NCBI RefSeq assembly: GCF_000218785.1
Contig: NZ_AFPO01000020.1
Location: forward strand, 62,001 to 126,000
Length of the DNA: 64,000 bases
Reading direction: 5' to 3'
Source of the DNA: Idiomarina sp. A28L
Lineage (GTDB): Bacteria; Pseudomonadota; Gammaproteobacteria; Enterobacterales; Alteromonadaceae
Part shown: positions 17,326-26,566 of the stretch, piece by piece
Position numbering within the stretch: the stretch's first letter is position 1
Layout of the letters: each line of letters starts with the position of its first letter
Position numbers and translations under genes: made by a program
Notes under the pieces: model-generated
The model's database searches: none
What the model was told of the DNA's origin: nothing
Seen by the model: the letters and a program-made list of their open reading frames with translations, nothing else

Positions 17326-18570
17326 TTATTCAGAATCGGTTTCAGTTGCAAGCTTTAGTTCAGCAGTTGCAAGCACTTGTGGCCAAACCACTACTTTTTC
17401 ACCATTTTGCCATTGCACAAACACGCCCTGATTAGCTACCTGATACCCACGGTTATCAACCTTAAAACGGCTAAACACTGTGGTATAGTCCATTTCCAAA
17501 AGCTCCTGTCTTAACGCATCGGTGTGTAAACTCCCCGCCCGACGCGCCGCTTCAACTAATAATTGGCAACTGCCGTAACCCCCTGCAGCGTGAAAACTAG
17601 GCTGCATTTGAAACCGCTCTACATAATCCGCAACAAACTCAGTAACACCCGGGTTTGGTAAGCTTGCTTCCCAAGCAGAAAGCCCTAAATCACCTTCTGC
17701 GGCAGCTCCCAACGCCTCTTGATACTGGCTTACAGCACCCGAATTACCAAACATTTGCACTTCAATACCCATGGTATTGAGTTGTTGCCGCACTTTTACA
17801 AAATCATCAAGCGCCGAGGCCGCCATGGCTAGTATCTCTATGTTTTCATCGCCTAACTGTTGCAAAAAATCACTAAAATCTCCAGTGCCGCTGGTGTAAG
17901 TATGATTTAGCAACACCTGCATGCCACGTTGCTCAGCCAGGGCTACAGCGCCTCTGCCAGCTGCTCGGGGAAAGAGAGAATCTTCTTGCAGCACAGCTAC
18001 CCGCGTAAACCCTTGTTTATCGGCTAAATCAATTAAGCCCGCTAAAAACAGTTCGGCTGGCGGTAGCACCATAAATAGATGATGGCGCCCCTGCTCCCAA
18101 ATGGAACTTGTTGCCGCTAAAGGGGATATATGTACCATGCGGTGTTTTTCAGTAATGGGGGCAACCGCTTCAGTAAGTGTTGAGCCATAAGGCCCCATAA
18201 TGGCGTCAACATTTTCATCAACAATCAACTGGGAATATAGCTCGTGCGCGCGTTCGGTATTTGATTCATCATTATGAATGATAAATTCTATATTCCTTCC
18301 CAATACTCCACCGGCCGCATTCACATGTTCGGCACAAAGCAAATAGCCATTTTTCGCAGCAACACCTTGCGTAGCATACGCGCCCGTTTCCGACATCGTA
18401 GCGCCGATACGAATAGGCGAATTATTATCGCCAGCGCAGCCCGCAAGTGCGAACACAATCGCTGCGCTGAGTGCAACTCGAAGCACTCTCGATTTACCAG
18501 AGCTCTTTTCCAAACACTCTAGATCTATCCCATGCAATTTCGTTTGTTCTTGTTTTAATTGAAATTCCAT
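17326..18570 (-). CDS. Branched-chain amino acid-type ABC substrate-binding lipoprotein
   Basis: The protein has 414 residues. It is a periplasmic-binding-protein type I of the LivJ kind (IRIGATMSETGAYATQG, then GPYGSTLTEAVAPI, HISPLAATSS, HAAGGYGSCQLL). A lipobox ALAGC near residues 42-46 marks a lipoprotein. About 28 charged residues precede the hydrophobic core, an unusually long n-region, yet AGAGGA stands seven bases before this ATG and no other start is better. No permease or ATPase genes are nearby, so it either serves a transporter elsewhere or acts as a ligand sensor. It lies 12 bp after the DUF3482 GTPase and 21 bp before the phosphorylase. Confidence 0.85.
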   Translation of the reverse strand: MEFQLKQEQTKLHGIDLECLEKSSGKSRVLRVALSAAIVFALAGCAGDNNSPIRIGATMSETGAYATQGVAAKNGYLLCAEHVNAAGGVLGRNIEFIIHNDESNTERAHELYSQLIVDENVDAIMGPYGSTLTEAVAPITEKHRMVHISPLAATSSIWEQGRHHLFMVLPPAELFLAGLIDLADKQGFTRVAVLQEDSLFPRAAGRGAVALAEQRGMQVLLNHTYTSGTGDFSDFLQQLGDENIEILAMAASALDDFVKVRQQLNTMGIEVQMFGNSGAVSQYQEALGAAAEGDLGLSAWEASLPNPGVTEFVADYVERFQMQPSFHAAGGYGSCQLLVEAARRAGSLHTDALRQELLEMDYTTVFSRFKVDNRGYQVANQGVFVQWQNGEKVVVWPQVLATAELKLATETDSE

Positions 18571-18582
18571 TTGATTATCCTC

Positions 18583-19950
18583 TTAAAGAATTAAACGAAC
18601 ACACTCATCGCGTTCATGACCTTCTACAAATGTAGCCTTATTGATCGACGACCACTGCGGGTGTTCACGAGCTAAACGAAAGAATTGTTTGAACTTCACT
18701 GGATCTTGAAACTTCTGCTCGCTATCGAGAATATTCAACGGTTCTATCGCTGCATGCCCCCGTTTGTTCAACGCCAGAATGAGCTTCTGCTGGCGCGCCG
18801 CCAACAGCCGAATAACGGCTTCATCAACATGCACATCATAGTAACCTTGCACTTTGTGCTTAAGGTTACGGCCATATTTCTGCCACGTTTGCCAAGCACC
18901 GCCAGCTACCGCACCCATTACCGTACCGGCACCGAGTGTCATACCACCAAACAACAAATCGACACTCGCCCCCGCTGCACCACCTGCAGCCACGCCTTTA
19001 CCCGCTTTCACGCCGAATGCTTTAAAAGTTTCACTAGAAAATAAATCTGTTTGCCATTGCCCTGCTCGTACTGAAATTTCAGGTAAATTAACCGCATCGT
19101 TGGTAAAGCTATAAACATTTAACAGATCCCGTAAGCAAGCTTGCTCCCTTGCAGAAACGGTTTTTTGCATGGCTTGAGTAATCTTTTCGTGTTCACTTTT
19201 ATCCGTTACCGTAACGGCATAAGCGGTTACATCAAGCAGCAATTCAGCAACAATGCGCTTCGCCGCTTGCTCCTTGTGAACAGCCCGTTGCGAACGATCA
19301 GTTAAAAGATTACGAAGAAGTTCACGAGCTTTTGGTAGTAACGTGCTCAAGTGCTCAAACAGCTCTACCTCGCCTTGTTCCGGAATACTTACCGTATCGA
19401 ATTCCACCCAGCCATGTAAATTAACCTTGGCGAGGGCGTCCATCCATGCTTGCGAATTAGCCTCCGCAGAAGCGGTAAAATTCAACACTGGCAAAATAGG
19501 TTTGCCGCATCGCCTTAAAATATCGAGTTCATCTTGGTGTTTTGGCAAAACCGGATCGCGGGCATCAATTAAATAGATAGCCGCATCGGATAGCAGCAGT
19601 TGCCGCAGCACTTTAGCTTCTTGTTCAAAATCGCTATGCGCCAAGTCTGAAAGCAAAAACTGCTGTATTTGAGCTGGGCCATCATGCCTTAATTTCGGGT
19701 CTTGCAATTCATTAAGCACCGCAAACAGGCTTAAGCCATCTTCTAAACCTGGCGTATCGTAAAGTGCAACCGAAGGTTCACCGGCAACCAATAAATGTGC
19801 GGCAACTACTTCGCGGGTAGTGCTAGGCCGCGAAGAAACCTCGCCAAACGCTGTATCTTGCAACAATGTGCGCAACAAAGAGGTTTTACCGGTATTAGTG
19901 TGCCCAACAACCGCCAGCCGCAATGGGTTATCTCTATTGTAATATGCCAT
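18583..19950 (-). CDS. DUF3482-family GTPase
   Basis: This 455-residue protein carries an N-terminal GTPase domain: P-loop GHTNTGKTS (about 16-24), switch region STTREV and Walker B DTPG. The G4 position is occupied by LNFT instead of a plain NKxD, so nucleotide specificity is uncertain. The C-terminal half matches DUF3482, with a Gly- and Ala-rich hydrophobic segment (about 325-365) that could insert into a membrane. The ATG overlaps the DUF2868 stop codon by one base (TAATG). These two families are regular neighbours in gammaproteobacteria and probably work as one membrane-associated GTPase complex of unknown purpose. Confidence 0.85.
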   Translation of the reverse strand: MAYYNRDNPLRLAVVGHTNTGKTSLLRTLLQDTAFGEVSSRPSTTREVVAAHLLVAGEPSVALYDTPGLEDGLSLFAVLNELQDPKLRHDGPAQIQQFLLSDLAHSDFEQEAKVLRQLLLSDAAIYLIDARDPVLPKHQDELDILRRCGKPILPVLNFTASAEANSQAWMDALAKVNLHGWVEFDTVSIPEQGEVELFEHLSTLLPKARELLRNLLTDRSQRAVHKEQAAKRIVAELLLDVTAYAVTVTDKSEHEKITQAMQKTVSAREQACLRDLLNVYSFTNDAVNLPEISVRAGQWQTDLFSSETFKAFGVKAGKGVAAGGAAGASVDLLFGGMTLGAGTVMGAVAGGAWQTWQKYGRNLKHKVQGYYDVHVDEAVIRLLAARQQKLILALNKRGHAAIEPLNILDSEQKFQDPVKFKQFFRLAREHPQWSSINKATFVEGHERDECVRLIL

Positions 19951-21302
19951 TACTGAGTGCCTATATCGTTACTACTACCAGAATTGCCTTGCGCCCAGCG
20001 CACCGCTTCTTCATCTATGGAAAACAGCAAAACATCGATTTCGGCTAAGGCTTCGCTCCAGTGCTCGTAATATGCACCATGATCAACCAGCCACGCACCC
20101 AAGCTACCGCACTGTTGTTGCAGGCTTTGCAGAAAGCGCAGACTGCCACGATCGGGCGATAGTTTGCTATTAATACGCACCAGAATTCGTGCTGGAGGCT
20201 TACTTTGAATTTGCTTTATTAGTGTTGAGCGCTCGGCTAAGCTGGCGATAACCCCTGCCGAGTTCAACCATAACAAATGATTCCAATCAGGTTCTAGTTC
20301 GTACTCTAAGCTAAACACCAACTCACCACTACCAGTTGCCAATGGCTTCCCAGCCCGCAACGAGTTTGCTTTATGAATATCTGCATCCACTACTGTAGCC
20401 GATGTGCTCACCGGCGTTAGGCGATTCAGCAGATGACTAATTCCGGGTTGAGTTAAATCAAGTTTCAGGTTGCGCTTTGCCAGCATAAGCCACCCAAAAC
20501 AAATAAGGGCGGCTAGCAATCGGGGTAATATTCCATAACAAAACAGCACCGCTAGAATCCACTTACTTACAATGGCGTTGTTCGTAAAATCATCATTACT
20601 TAACAACTGTTCAATCGTTGGCACTGATATACCGAATTTGGCCGGTAACCAGCCAATTATTTCGCTCATACGGGTTATTTCAGCATTAGATAGCACAGTG
20701 GTTGCCCAACGAAAACTATATTCATTGAAAAGAAACTGGGTGTAGAGCGTAAGCATAGCGAGCAGTAATAATAGTATCCAAAAGCAGTGTGTTATCACCG
20801 ACATTGCTGGCTTCATCAACCCGTGGCGGGCGGCTACGGTAGTAGCGGCAAAGAATACAGAGATACCAAATTTTTTCCGCCGCAATGAGGTAATAAGCTC
20901 AAATAACTTCCCTCCTATTCCGCCGCCATTACCTGAGCCGAGCGTAAAGATCAGCCAGATTACGAAACTAATACCATGAAGGCCGAGCAAGATCATAAAG
21001 ATCCAAGCAATACTAAGTGGTTCGTTCGTGCTTACCAAAACACTGCGGCCCAAACCCCAACCGGCAATAACCGCAATAATCGCGAGGCTAGAAAATGCCA
21101 GTAAGCGAATAGTTATCCAATCTCTGATTGCTTGCAAATAGCCCAAGGATTCAGCAAGTAAAGTGGCGCGAGTAATTACCCGCTTTTCCGGCGTATTTTC
21201 AACCCGAGCTTGGGCAAGCACATGTTGGTCGGTTAGCGGGCCATTTTGCAGTTCATGATTACGCACCACTTCGGTAACTACAAACGCTTCAAATTTATTC
21301 AC
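19950..21302 (-). CDS. DUF2868-family membrane protein
   Basis: The protein has 450 residues. After a cytoplasmic N-terminus there are membrane segments at about 68-87, 98-119, 167-190 and 245-275, then a soluble C-terminal domain of about 170 residues. The family is DUF2868, of unknown function, paired with DUF3482 GTPases. The start is GTG with AAGGGTG four bases upstream. It is the first gene of the six-gene minus-strand unit that ends with the two glycosyltransferases, and it is divergent from tetR across 207 bp. Confidence 0.8.
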   Translation of the reverse strand: MNKFEAFVVTEVVRNHELQNGPLTDQHVLAQARVENTPEKRVITRATLLAESLGYLQAIRDWITIRLLAFSSLAIIAVIAGWGLGRSVLVSTNEPLSIAWIFMILLGLHGISFVIWLIFTLGSGNGGGIGGKLFELITSLRRKKFGISVFFAATTVAARHGLMKPAMSVITHCFWILLLLLAMLTLYTQFLFNEYSFRWATTVLSNAEITRMSEIIGWLPAKFGISVPTIEQLLSNDDFTNNAIVSKWILAVLFCYGILPRLLAALICFGWLMLAKRNLKLDLTQPGISHLLNRLTPVSTSATVVDADIHKANSLRAGKPLATGSGELVFSLEYELEPDWNHLLWLNSAGVIASLAERSTLIKQIQSKPPARILVRINSKLSPDRGSLRFLQSLQQQCGSLGAWLVDHGAYYEHWSEALAEIDVLLFSIDEEAVRWAQGNSGSSNDIGTQ

Positions 21303-21360
21303 TTTTCACCCTTAAAAGCAATTACAGCCTATTTTTTGATGTTAACAGCAATGGCTTTAA

Positions 21361-21413
21361 TTGACACCCAAAGAAAACCTATCTAGAATTAGTGACCGAC
21401 CAGTCCGTCCGGT
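21361..21413 (+). promoter_or_regulatory. Sigma-70 promoter with TetR-type operator
   Basis: TTGACA (21361-21366) and TAGAAT (21384-21389) are separated by 17 bp, a near-consensus sigma-70 promoter. An imperfect palindrome, ACCGACCAGTCCGTCCGGT (21395-21413), lies at the expected start of transcription. GACCGAC-type palindromes are common operators of TetR regulators of efflux pumps. The site lies 97 bp before tetR and should give autoregulation of tetR and the pump operon. Confidence 0.7.
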
Positions 21414-21509
21414 TATTTTTTAAGCATAGTTTACGATTAGTTTAGTTATACAGCCTATAGTTTAGGCTCGTTCCTCTAGAAACTAGAAATGAGATTTTAA
21501 AGGGTAAAC

Positions 21510-22157
21510 ATGGCAGAAGAACTGAAAAAAAAGCGTGTACATAAACCAGCAGAAGAACGGCAAGCTGAAATACTCGATGCAGCTGTAAAAGTGTTCGCGA
21601 ATAAAGGTTATCAAGTAGCCGATGTACAAACTATTGCTGAGCATGCTGGAGTAGGAAAAGGAACAGTATATCGCTACTTTCCCACTAAAGAAGACCTGTT
21701 TAAACAAGCGTTGATCCGGCAATTAGATATTTTGCGTTGCAAAATGTTGCAAGCTCACGATTCCTGCGCTGAACCTCTGCAGCAATTGAAATTGGTTATG
21801 AGTACCTATTTCCAGTTTTTTGATGAACACCCAGAAACAATAGAGCTATTTGTGCATGAGCGTGCTGAATTTGGGCATGAAGAAACTCCGTTGTATTTTG
21901 CCCGTATGCACGAACATACCGGCGATTGGATTCCCATGTTTGAAGCCGTAAGAGCAGCCTTACCAATGCGTGATATCGACGTAGAGGAAATGATGTGCCT
22001 ATGCGGCGAAATCATGCACGGTGCCGTTTACTTAAGTAAAGCTGTTGTGCCAAGCCGAGCCTCGCATGATCGCCTAGAGAATGTATTTAGATTTTATCTG
22101 CAAGGCTTAGTAACAAATGCAGATGTTGATGAGATTTACCAATTACATAACCTTTAA
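21510..22157 (+). CDS. TetR/AcrR-family repressor of the downstream efflux operon
   Basis: The protein has 215 residues. The N-terminal helix-turn-helix (ILDAAVKVFANKGY, then TIAEHAGVGKGTVYRYF) is typical of TetR regulators. The C-terminal helical domain holds the ligand pocket and dimer interface and resembles the AcrR/AefR-like group. The N-terminus is Lys-rich. It sits directly upstream of, and on the same strand as, an RND tripartite pump, behind a promoter carrying a TetR-like palindrome. It very probably represses itself and the pump and is released by a pump substrate; the inducer is unknown. Confidence 0.9.
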   Translation: MAEELKKKRVHKPAEERQAEILDAAVKVFANKGYQVADVQTIAEHAGVGKGTVYRYFPTKEDLFKQALIRQLDILRCKMLQAHDSCAEPLQQLKLVMSTYFQFFDEHPETIELFVHERAEFGHEETPLYFARMHEHTGDWIPMFEAVRAALPMRDIDVEEMMCLCGEIMHGAVYLSKAVVPSRASHDRLENVFRFYLQGLVTNADVDEIYQLHNL

Positions 22158-22247
22158 ATTCATACGAATACGCACATGCTCTTTGTACAAGCAAACAAAG
22201 AATCGTGTGCAGATAGCAGTATAAAATGTTGTTACGGAGATATATTC

Positions 22248-23405
22248 ATGAAAGCAGTTTCAAGTTCTGCATTAAATAGCCAAGGGTATACTACCCTTCG
22301 TGTAGTTATTGGCTTCGGGGCGCTAAGTTTTCTTGCCGCATGCAGCGGTGAACCTGCTGAGGAAAATGCAGGAATGAGCGGTGGTATGCCGCCATCACCT
22401 GTTACCGTTGCAGAAGTATCACTGCAACCCGCCACTCATCAAGTTGAATACCCAGGACGCATTCGAGGCGTTCGAGAAGTTGAAATTCGCGCACAAGTGG
22501 CCGGAATTCTGCAAGAACGAAAGTATTCAGAAGGTGAATACGTTGAACAAGGCCAAACGCTGTTTCAAATAGACCCTGAACCTTACGCGCTTGCGTTGAA
22601 CTCGGCAAAAGCTGCTTTTGCAACTGCAGAAGCTAATCAAGCCCAGGCTCAAAATGAGTGGGAACGAGTAGCCGATCTTTACGAAAACAATGCAGCCAGC
22701 ACCCGTGAGTTTGATCAAGCACGCGCGAGTATCGCAGCTGCTAACGCAAATCTTGCGCAAGCCGAATCAAACCTAAAAGATGCAGAGCGAAATCTGCGCT
22801 ACACCCGGGTTGAAGCACCTATTAGTGGTATTGCAGGTATCGAAGCATTATCGGAAGGGAATTTAATTAGTTCCGGATCTCATCTCACAAACATGGTGCA
22901 AACCGATCACGTGCGAGTGCATTTTGCGATTCCTGAAAACGATGGTGAGCTCTACCGAGCTCGCCTAGAACAATTAGTTGATGATACACATGCAAACGCC
23001 TGGATAGTGTTTGCTAATGGCGAAACATACTCGGAAACAGGCAAAATTAATTACATCAACACCAGTGTGAACGCTGCAACTTCTCGAGTTGAAATGCGCG
23101 CAGAATTTGCTAACCAATCCCACAATTTGCGGTCAGGGCAATTTGTACGGGTAAGAATAACCTTACAAGAATTTTCATCTGTAGCCCTTGTTGATCCAAC
23201 CGTAGTTAGCCAAGGGCCAGAGGGCGCACAAGTGTTTGTTATTAACGGAAGTGAGAGTGCGCAAGCTAAGCCTGTGGTGCTCGGCCCTATCGTTGATGGC
23301 AAGCAAGTTATTCTCGAAGGGCTTATGGATGGCGATATGCTCGTGGTAAATGGCCATGTAGCGCTTGCTGATGGTGCACCAGTGAACATTACCAACGGCA
23401 ATTAA
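22248..23405 (+). CDS. RND efflux periplasmic adaptor lipoprotein
   Basis: This 385-residue membrane-fusion protein is of the MexA/AcrA type. The start at 22248 has GGAG eight bases upstream, while an earlier in-frame ATG at 22176 has no site. A lipobox SFLAAC near residue 30 anchors it to the inner membrane. The order is barrel-sandwich lipoyl halves (VEIRAQVAGILQERKYSEGEYVEQGQ and RVEAPISGIAGIEAL) flanking an Ala-, Gln- and Asn-rich alpha hairpin (about 100-165), then beta-barrel and membrane-proximal domains. It links the pump to the outer-membrane channel; all three genes are adjacent here. Confidence 0.95.
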   Translation: MKAVSSSALNSQGYTTLRVVIGFGALSFLAACSGEPAEENAGMSGGMPPSPVTVAEVSLQPATHQVEYPGRIRGVREVEIRAQVAGILQERKYSEGEYVEQGQTLFQIDPEPYALALNSAKAAFATAEANQAQAQNEWERVADLYENNAASTREFDQARASIAAANANLAQAESNLKDAERNLRYTRVEAPISGIAGIEALSEGNLISSGSHLTNMVQTDHVRVHFAIPENDGELYRARLEQLVDDTHANAWIVFANGETYSETGKINYINTSVNAATSRVEMRAEFANQSHNLRSGQFVRVRITLQEFSSVALVDPTVVSQGPEGAQVFVINGSESAQAKPVVLGPIVDGKQVILEGLMDGDMLVVNGHVALADGAPVNITNGN

Positions 23406-23416
23406 GAGGGACTACC

Positions 23417-26400
23417 ATGTTACGTTTTTTTATCGACCGACCGCTTTTCGCATCGGTTATTTCTATTATTATTATGATTGCCGGAATAGTGGCAATACGT
23501 GCGTTGCCCGTTGAGCAGTATCCGAATGTCGTGCCCCCACAGGTAGTGGTTTCTGCCGTTTACCCTGGCGCGAGTGCCGATGTTCTCGCTAATTCAGTAG
23601 CCGCACCGTTAGAGCAAGAAATTAACGGTGTCGACAATATGCTCTATATGGAAACCACCAGCACTGATTCTGGCATGCTGCAAATTTCCGTATCATTCGC
23701 TATGGGCACCGATCCCGACCAAGCTACTATTAACGTTAACAACCGTGTGCAGGCGGCAACCTCGCGCTTGCCACAAACCGTTCGTGATTTGGGAGTGCGG
23801 GTTGAATCTCGCTCAACCAATATTCTCATGGTGCCGGTGCTGTATTCTGAGGGTGGCGTAATAGATACTCTTGAAATCAGCAACTATGCATTGTTAAACG
23901 TTCTTGATGAACTTGTTCGCGTAGAGGGCGTGGGTGACGCTTCACTGTTTGGTGCGCAAGATTATTCAATGCGCATCTGGACAGACCCAGCAAAGTTAGC
24001 CGAATTTAACCTTTCACCTGCGGAAGTAGCCAACGCCATACGTGAGCAAAATGCACAGTATGCGGCCGGCCAATTTGGTTCCCAACCAACACCCTCAGAT
24101 ACCGCATTTACCATTAGTGCAACTACGAATACTCAGCTATCTACGCCGGAAGAATTTGCCAACGTTATAATTCGTTCTGATGAAAACGGTAATGTAATTC
24201 GCGTTGGTGATGTTGCTCGCACTGAATTAGGCGCACAAAATTATGCGTTCTCGGCAATTTTTAACAACCAAGATGCGGTGCCTATGGGCATCTTCTTACA
24301 GCCAGGCGCTAACGCGCTAGAAACCGCTACAAATGTGCATAATGCATTAGCGGAGATGTCCGAACGCTTCCCAGAAGGAATGAATTATTATGTTCCTTAC
24401 GATACAACTGAGTTTATTGAGATCTCAGTTAAAGAAGTAATTATCACACTGATCATTGCTGTATTCTTGGTTGTTCTCGTAACGTTTTTGTTCTTACAGC
24501 ATTTGCGGGCTACCCTTATTCCGGTAGCCGCGATTCCAGTATCGCTTATCGGTACCTTTGCTGGCATGCAAGCGATGGGCTTCTCGATTAATATGCTCAC
24601 CCTGTTTGGCTTGGTGTTGGCCATCGGTATCGTGGTTGATAACGCAATTATCGTGATGGAGAACGTTGAACGCTTAATAGCTGAAAAAGGCATGAAAGCG
24701 AAGGAAGCCGCAGTAGAAACAATGAAACAAGTTTCTGGTGCAGTTGTATCCTCTACCCTTGTATTAGTTGCGGTTTTCGCACCTGTTGCATTTTTAGGTG
24801 GTTTAAGTGGTGAGTTATATCGCCAATTCGCCGTAACCATTGCCGTATCGGTAGTTGTTTCAGGTGTTGTTGCACTTACTCTAACACCAGCCATGTGCGC
24901 GCTACTTCTTGATAAACAAACAAAGAAAGTAGCAAAGCCGTTCCAAATTTTTAACCGTGGTTTTGAGAAACTCACCAATGGCTTCGTAAACGCTGTGGCA
25001 TTTTTAATTCGCCGCTGGATTCTTGGCGTTGCTTTATTTGTTGGTTTTTGCGCACTAACTGTTGTACTCATGCTGCGCATGCCATCAAGCTTGGTACCGG
25101 GCGAAGATCAAGGTGTTGCATTAGCCGTTGCACAACTTCCTGCCCTTTCATCTTTACAACGCACTGAAGAGTTTCGTAATGAACTATCAGAGCGCATTAG
25201 AGCAGTAGATGGCGTTGATGATTTCACTACCTTCGCTGGCTTCGATATTATCGCAAGTTCGTTGCGCTCAAATTCACTCGCCGGCTTTGTGAACTTATCT
25301 GATTGGAGCGAACGCCAAGCGCCTGGGCTGAGTGCTTCTGAAATTGCTGAGCAAATCATGGGCATTGGCTTTGGTATGCAAGAAGCCAACGTATTCGTGT
25401 TTGTTCCACCTCCAATTCAGGGGCTTTCACTCACCGGCGGTGTTGAAGGATACCTGCAAGTTCGCGGCGAATCTGATTCAATACAAATCAATGCTATTGC
25501 GCAAAAAGTTGTTGCCGCATTGAACGAACGCCCAGAGCTCGTGGGTGTACGCAGTACCCTAGAAACTAATATTCCGCGCTACATGATTCACGTAGATCGC
25601 GATAAAGCGAAAGCCATTGGTGTGCCACTCGATCAACTGTTTAGCACCATGCAAGCCACGATTGGCTCAATGTACGTGAATGATTTCACTTTCCAAGGCC
25701 GCTTGTGGCAAGTTAACTTGCAGGCTGAAGGCGAATATCGCGCGAACCCAGATGATTTACGCAATGTTTATGTGCGTTCTAATTCTGGAGAAATGGTACC
25801 GATAAGCGCTCTGGTAACCCTCGAACGTGTATCCGGTGCAGATATCATCAATCGCTTTAACCTCTATGGTGCCGCTAAAATCATGGGCGACCCCGCTCCT
25901 GGCTACACCACTGGCCAAGCGAAAGATGCGATTGATGCCGTTGTTCGCGAATTTCAACAAGAAGAAAATATACAAATGGGTTGGGTAGGCGAAGCCTTTC
26001 AGCTTGATGAAGCGGCTGGTGCTGCTGGCTCCGCATTTGGCTTGGGCTTACTCATGGTATTACTCATCCTAATCGCTCAATATGAACGCATTACCCTACC
26101 CTTTGCGGTGGTAACGGCAGTGCCTTTTGCTGTATTCGGTGGTGCGCTTGCCTCTATGCTGAAAGGTTTCCCAAATGATGTTTACTTCCAAGTTGGATTA
26201 TTGGTGCTTATCGGTTTAGCTGCGAAAAATGCAATCTTAATTGTTGAGTTTGCATCGCAAAACCGTAAAGAAGGCATGAGCTCAACTGAAGCTGCTGTTG
26301 CTGCTGCACGCCAACGTTTCCGGGCAATTATTATGACGGCTGCAACCTTTATTATCGGTACGCTACCGCTTGTATTCGCTAGTGGTGCAGGTGCAGTAAG

Positions 26401-26566
26401 CCGCCAAGAAATTGGTACGGTTGTTGTAGGTGGCATGATTGCGGCGAGCTCGCTTGCGCTTCTATTTGTGCCCCTTGCTTACAAGCTATTAGAAGATGTA
26501 ACCACCTGGCGGAATGAGCGCAAAGCAAATGCGCAAGGAAATGCCGAGGAATCAAATCATGCATAA
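23417..26566 (+). CDS. RND multidrug efflux permease (HAE1, AcrB/MexB type)
   Basis: The protein has 1049 residues, the usual length. TM1 starts RFFIDRPLFASVISIIIMIAG; two large periplasmic loops and twelve membrane helices follow. The proton-relay segment in TM4 reads GIVVDNAIIVMEN, so Asp408 is followed by Asn409 where AcrB has an Asp pair (407/408). The TM10 lysine region GLAAKNAILIVEFA is intact. The FxGFD-type loop TTFAGFDI and the GAQ motif are present. It exports drugs or other amphiphiles using the proton gradient with the adaptor and channel encoded on either side. The single Asp in TM4 is worth checking against homologues. Confidence 0.96.
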   Translation: MLRFFIDRPLFASVISIIIMIAGIVAIRALPVEQYPNVVPPQVVVSAVYPGASADVLANSVAAPLEQEINGVDNMLYMETTSTDSGMLQISVSFAMGTDPDQATINVNNRVQAATSRLPQTVRDLGVRVESRSTNILMVPVLYSEGGVIDTLEISNYALLNVLDELVRVEGVGDASLFGAQDYSMRIWTDPAKLAEFNLSPAEVANAIREQNAQYAAGQFGSQPTPSDTAFTISATTNTQLSTPEEFANVIIRSDENGNVIRVGDVARTELGAQNYAFSAIFNNQDAVPMGIFLQPGANALETATNVHNALAEMSERFPEGMNYYVPYDTTEFIEISVKEVIITLIIAVFLVVLVTFLFLQHLRATLIPVAAIPVSLIGTFAGMQAMGFSINMLTLFGLVLAIGIVVDNAIIVMENVERLIAEKGMKAKEAAVETMKQVSGAVVSSTLVLVAVFAPVAFLGGLSGELYRQFAVTIAVSVVVSGVVALTLTPAMCALLLDKQTKKVAKPFQIFNRGFEKLTNGFVNAVAFLIRRWILGVALFVGFCALTVVLMLRMPSSLVPGEDQGVALAVAQLPALSSLQRTEEFRNELSERIRAVDGVDDFTTFAGFDIIASSLRSNSLAGFVNLSDWSERQAPGLSASEIAEQIMGIGFGMQEANVFVFVPPPIQGLSLTGGVEGYLQVRGESDSIQINAIAQKVVAALNERPELVGVRSTLETNIPRYMIHVDRDKAKAIGVPLDQLFSTMQATIGSMYVNDFTFQGRLWQVNLQAEGEYRANPDDLRNVYVRSNSGEMVPISALVTLERVSGADIINRFNLYGAAKIMGDPAPGYTTGQAKDAIDAVVREFQQEENIQMGWVGEAFQLDEAAGAAGSAFGLGLLMVLLILIAQYERITLPFAVVTAVPFAVFGGALASMLKGFPNDVYFQVGLLVLIGLAAKNAILIVEFASQNRKEGMSSTEAAVAAARQRFRAIIMTAATFIIGTLPLVFASGAGAVSRQEIGTVVVGGMIAASSLALLFVPLAYKLLEDVTTWRNERKANAQGNAEESNHA

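Noticed and set aside
18583-21302. DUF2868/DUF3482 pair as a dynamin-like defence system
   Set aside because: The pair is widely conserved in housekeeping contexts as I recall it, and nothing defence-related is adjacent here.
24397-25080. 227-codon minus-strand frame inside the RND permease gene
   Set aside because: It is the antisense shadow of a strongly conserved membrane-protein gene; its composition (Thr-, Ala- and Ile-rich) is typical of such shadows and no ribosome-binding site precedes it.
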